Positions 5,068 to 6,582 of a stretch of 6,582 bases of DNA are shown piece after piece. The stretch is from an uncultured bacterium (GTDB taxonomy: Bacteria > Bdellovibrionota_C > UBA2361 > CAKMMH01). The notes beneath the pieces were generated by a model, which had not been told where the DNA came from, searched no databases, and was given only the letters and a program-made list of their open reading frames with translations. The DNA is taken from the NCBI GenBank assembly GCA_927798255.1, contig CAKMMH010000104.1, positions 1 to 6,582 of the forward strand. Direction: 5' to 3'. Both the position numbers and the translations under genes were made by a program. Position 1 is the first letter of the stretch. The number at the start of each line of letters is the position of its first letter.

Positions 5068-5787
5068 ATGAAAAGTATTAAATGGGTTTCATTTTGCGCT
5101 TCAAATAAAGTATTAAAGACGATGCTTCATTTTTTCCCAAAAGCGTTAAATACTACGACTCCTTATCCTGTAACCTGTAAGCTTGGGTTATTTGGAGAAG
5201 GGGAAAATGCAAATAGCGTAATGGTTGAAGGCGTTAGACTTAATCAAGCAAGTGGTATTTTATTAGATGCGGCTTTCCCACAATTAAATGGAGACTATTC
5301 TGGTTTTATAGGAATAACTGCAGAAGTTACTTTAAGGCAACAATCAGTAATTCTTGATTATTCAAATTTAATAATTGAGCTAATGTCTTTTTCATCTTCT
5401 GTGAAGTTTTCTCCAAATAGATTAAATGAAAATGAAGAAAATCCTTCTTTTTTGAAGTCATTCCCAGTATTAAATGACACCTTAACAGAAACAAGTTTGA
5501 TAATTGTTAACTCAACATTAGCGGAATCTGAAGTTAATATTTTAAATGTTGCTAATGAGCTTGTGGTTGCAAGTTTACGTTCAGCACCTCTCACAGCCAA
5601 AGAATATTCTTTAGAAAAAGTTGAGGATTTAATGAGTAAAGGATGCGTGTGTGTACTTAATTCATGTTGGACAAATGGAAGTTTATCACTTTTAAGATTT
5701 GATAGGGAAATCCCTGTTGGAGTATGTGTGTATGTTTTATGTAGAGATAAAACAACAAAAAAAATTACCTCATGCTTTAATTTGTAG
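5068..5787 (+). CDS. Uncharacterised soluble protein, possible paralogue of the 4331 gene product
   Basis: This 239-residue protein has no family I recognise. It has no signal peptide or membrane anchor. It appears beta-rich and two-part. An N-terminal part (about 20-115) has KLGLFGEGENANSVMVEGVRL, ASGILLDAAFPQLNGDYSGF and ITAEVTLRQQSVILDY in succession. A C-terminal part (about 128-225) opens with SFPVLNDTLTETSLIIVNST and runs through SEVNILNVANELVVASL. Six of its eight cysteines fall in the last 50 residues (193, 195, 200, 220, 225, 236), which is unusual for a protein that looks cytoplasmic; they could bind metal or simply be buried. The ATG at 5068 follows AGGA (5054-5057) at 10 bases, and an in-frame stop directly upstream excludes earlier starts. 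It sits 65 bp after the preceding gene and 21 bp before the next, consistent with one operon. Confidence 0.85.
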   Translation: MKSIKWVSFCASNKVLKTMLHFFPKALNTTTPYPVTCKLGLFGEGENANSVMVEGVRLNQASGILLDAAFPQLNGDYSGFIGITAEVTLRQQSVILDYSNLIIELMSFSSSVKFSPNRLNENEENPSFLKSFPVLNDTLTETSLIIVNSTLAESEVNILNVANELVVASLRSAPLTAKEYSLEKVEDLMSKGCVCVLNSCWTNGSLSLLRFDREIPVGVCVYVLCRDKTTKKITSCFNL

Positions 5788-5808
5788 TTTTATTATTAGG
5801 ATAAAAAT

Positions 5809-6582
5809 ATGGCAGTTACTTTTTTTTCTCCTTATGGAACATTAACAAAAGAAAGTGGTTTAATGTATATGTTTGCAAGGTATTTAAGTGCATTTTATGA
5901 TGATGTTTATCAGTTAAAATGCAATGGCTTGTTTACTATTTGTAACAGAGATTGTTTAGATAATGAGAAAAGAAACTTTTTGACATGTGGTAAATGTATG
6001 GCGTGTCAAAATGAGCTTGCTTCTTGGGCTTGTATTAAGTCAAAAGAAATTTCAACTTTTTTAAGAGCAGATGTTTTAAGATATATAAAAAAAGAATTTT
6101 TGCTTGTTTCTGATAAAGAGTTTCATAGTGTATATTATGAAGATCTTAATATTTATGATTTGTGTAAAGGGTCATTTCAAAATTTTTTAGGTGAGGAAAC
6201 ACCAGAAATTAATAACAAAAAAAATCTTCAATTAGTAAGAAAAATAATGCTTTCATCGATAAAAACAATTGAGGCAATAAAAACTTTTTATTCTAATAAT
6301 TCAGATAATATGTTTTTATTACCGTCTAGTAAGGATTACTTAACAAATTCAATTTTATCATATTTAAAGCTTACTGGTAAAAATTTTGTGGAAATTGCAT
6401 GGAGTGATGAAAAGAATGTTTTTAGTATTATAAGCAGTCGTAAGCAAGAACTTAAGCAGTATGAAATTTATATTGATAATATAGTTCATTTTAGAAATGA
6501 TTTTACTACTTGGCCGGAAGAATTTATTAATATGTTAAATGATGTTGCAGAGTTTGTTGGGGTAGGTGATAAAATTAAACGT
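5809..6582 (+). CDS. Putative surface-polysaccharide glycosyltransferase-like protein, 3' end outside the window
   Basis: The frame is open for 258 codons from the ATG at 5809-5811 to the right edge without a stop, so the C-terminal part is missing. AGGA (5798-5801) lies seven bases before the start. The opening SPYGTLTKESGLMYMFARYL looks like the first strand and helix of a Rossmann-like domain. It is followed by a cysteine cluster: Cys38-Asn-Gly, Cys45, Cys49, and CGKCMAC (Cys60, Cys63, Cys66). From memory, an N-terminal CDG-x-C plus CxxC arrangement recurs in capsule/LPS glycosyltransferase-like proteins, and the later NMFLLPSS...YLKLTGKNFVEIAW stretch (168-198) would be a second strand-helix-strand. 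The donor-binding half that would settle the assignment is off the window. No signal peptide or anchor is seen, so it is probably cytoplasmic. Alternatively it could be an unrelated zinc- or iron-binding protein. Confidence 0.8.
   Translation, partial: MAVTFFSPYGTLTKESGLMYMFARYLSAFYDDVYQLKCNGLFTICNRDCLDNEKRNFLTCGKCMACQNELASWACIKSKEISTFLRADVLRYIKKEFLLVSDKEFHSVYYEDLNIYDLCKGSFQNFLGEETPEINNKKNLQLVRKIMLSSIKTIEAIKTFYSNNSDNMFLLPSSKDYLTNSILSYLKLTGKNFVEIAWSDEKNVFSIISSRKQELKQYEIYIDNIVHFRNDFTTWPEEFINMLNDVAEFVGVGDKIKR

Noticed and set aside
5820..5827. Run of eight T at codons 4-7 of the third gene of the right-hand unit
   Set aside because: Runs of this length are common in this AT-rich sequence, so it is not comparable with the 18-A tract.
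1..6582. CRISPR array, tRNA, rRNA, insertion sequence or attachment site
   Set aside because: I saw no regularly spaced repeats, tRNA-like cloverleaf, transposase reading frame or long terminal inverted repeats on either strand.

Overview
The window is a 6.6-kb piece of a strongly AT-rich Gram-negative bacterial chromosome. The lipopolysaccharide gene kdsA, a bactofilin and a short single-pass penicillin-binding transpeptidase point to a didermic bacterium. The transpeptidase and the small protein at 3771-4112 resemble, from memory, deltaproteobacterial/myxobacterial-type proteins. The most likely placement is therefore a low-GC member of the Bdellovibrionota/former Deltaproteobacteria. This is an inference; no 16S rRNA or other decisive marker is present.

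Left part (1-3142). The tail of an unidentified plus-strand gene ends at 61. Facing it are two minus-strand envelope genes, kdsA (first step of Kdo synthesis) followed by a penicillin-binding transpeptidase, 65 bp apart and probably co-transcribed, although the second has its own good promoter match. A bactofilin gene diverges from kdsA across an 85-bp AT-rich gap and ends at a very strong hairpin that serves as a bidirectional terminator. The three complete genes fit a cell-envelope theme: outer-membrane LPS, peptidoglycan and a shape-determining cytoskeleton.

Middle part (3143-4330). rplS (ribosomal protein L19) stands alone on the minus strand, away from its usual rpsP-rimM-trmD partners. 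A small basic conserved-type hypothetical gene diverges from it and ends in a structured terminator with a long T tract. The rest of the 218-bp gap after that gene holds a promoter candidate (TTGTAA-N17-TAAGAT) for the next unit.

Right part (4331-6582). Three same-strand genes run to the edge of the window with gaps of 65 and 21 bp. The first two encode soluble proteins that I do not recognise. They appear to share a beta-rich, two-part layout and may be distant paralogues. The third is cut by the window edge and has an N-terminal cysteine cluster of the kind I associate with capsule/surface-polysaccharide glycosyltransferase-like proteins. The first gene contains an uninterrupted run of 18 adenines in its coding sequence, where gain or loss of one base would truncate the protein, so it could be switched or edited by slippage. 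This right-hand unit is the most likely place for something undescribed, possibly a surface-glycan locus.
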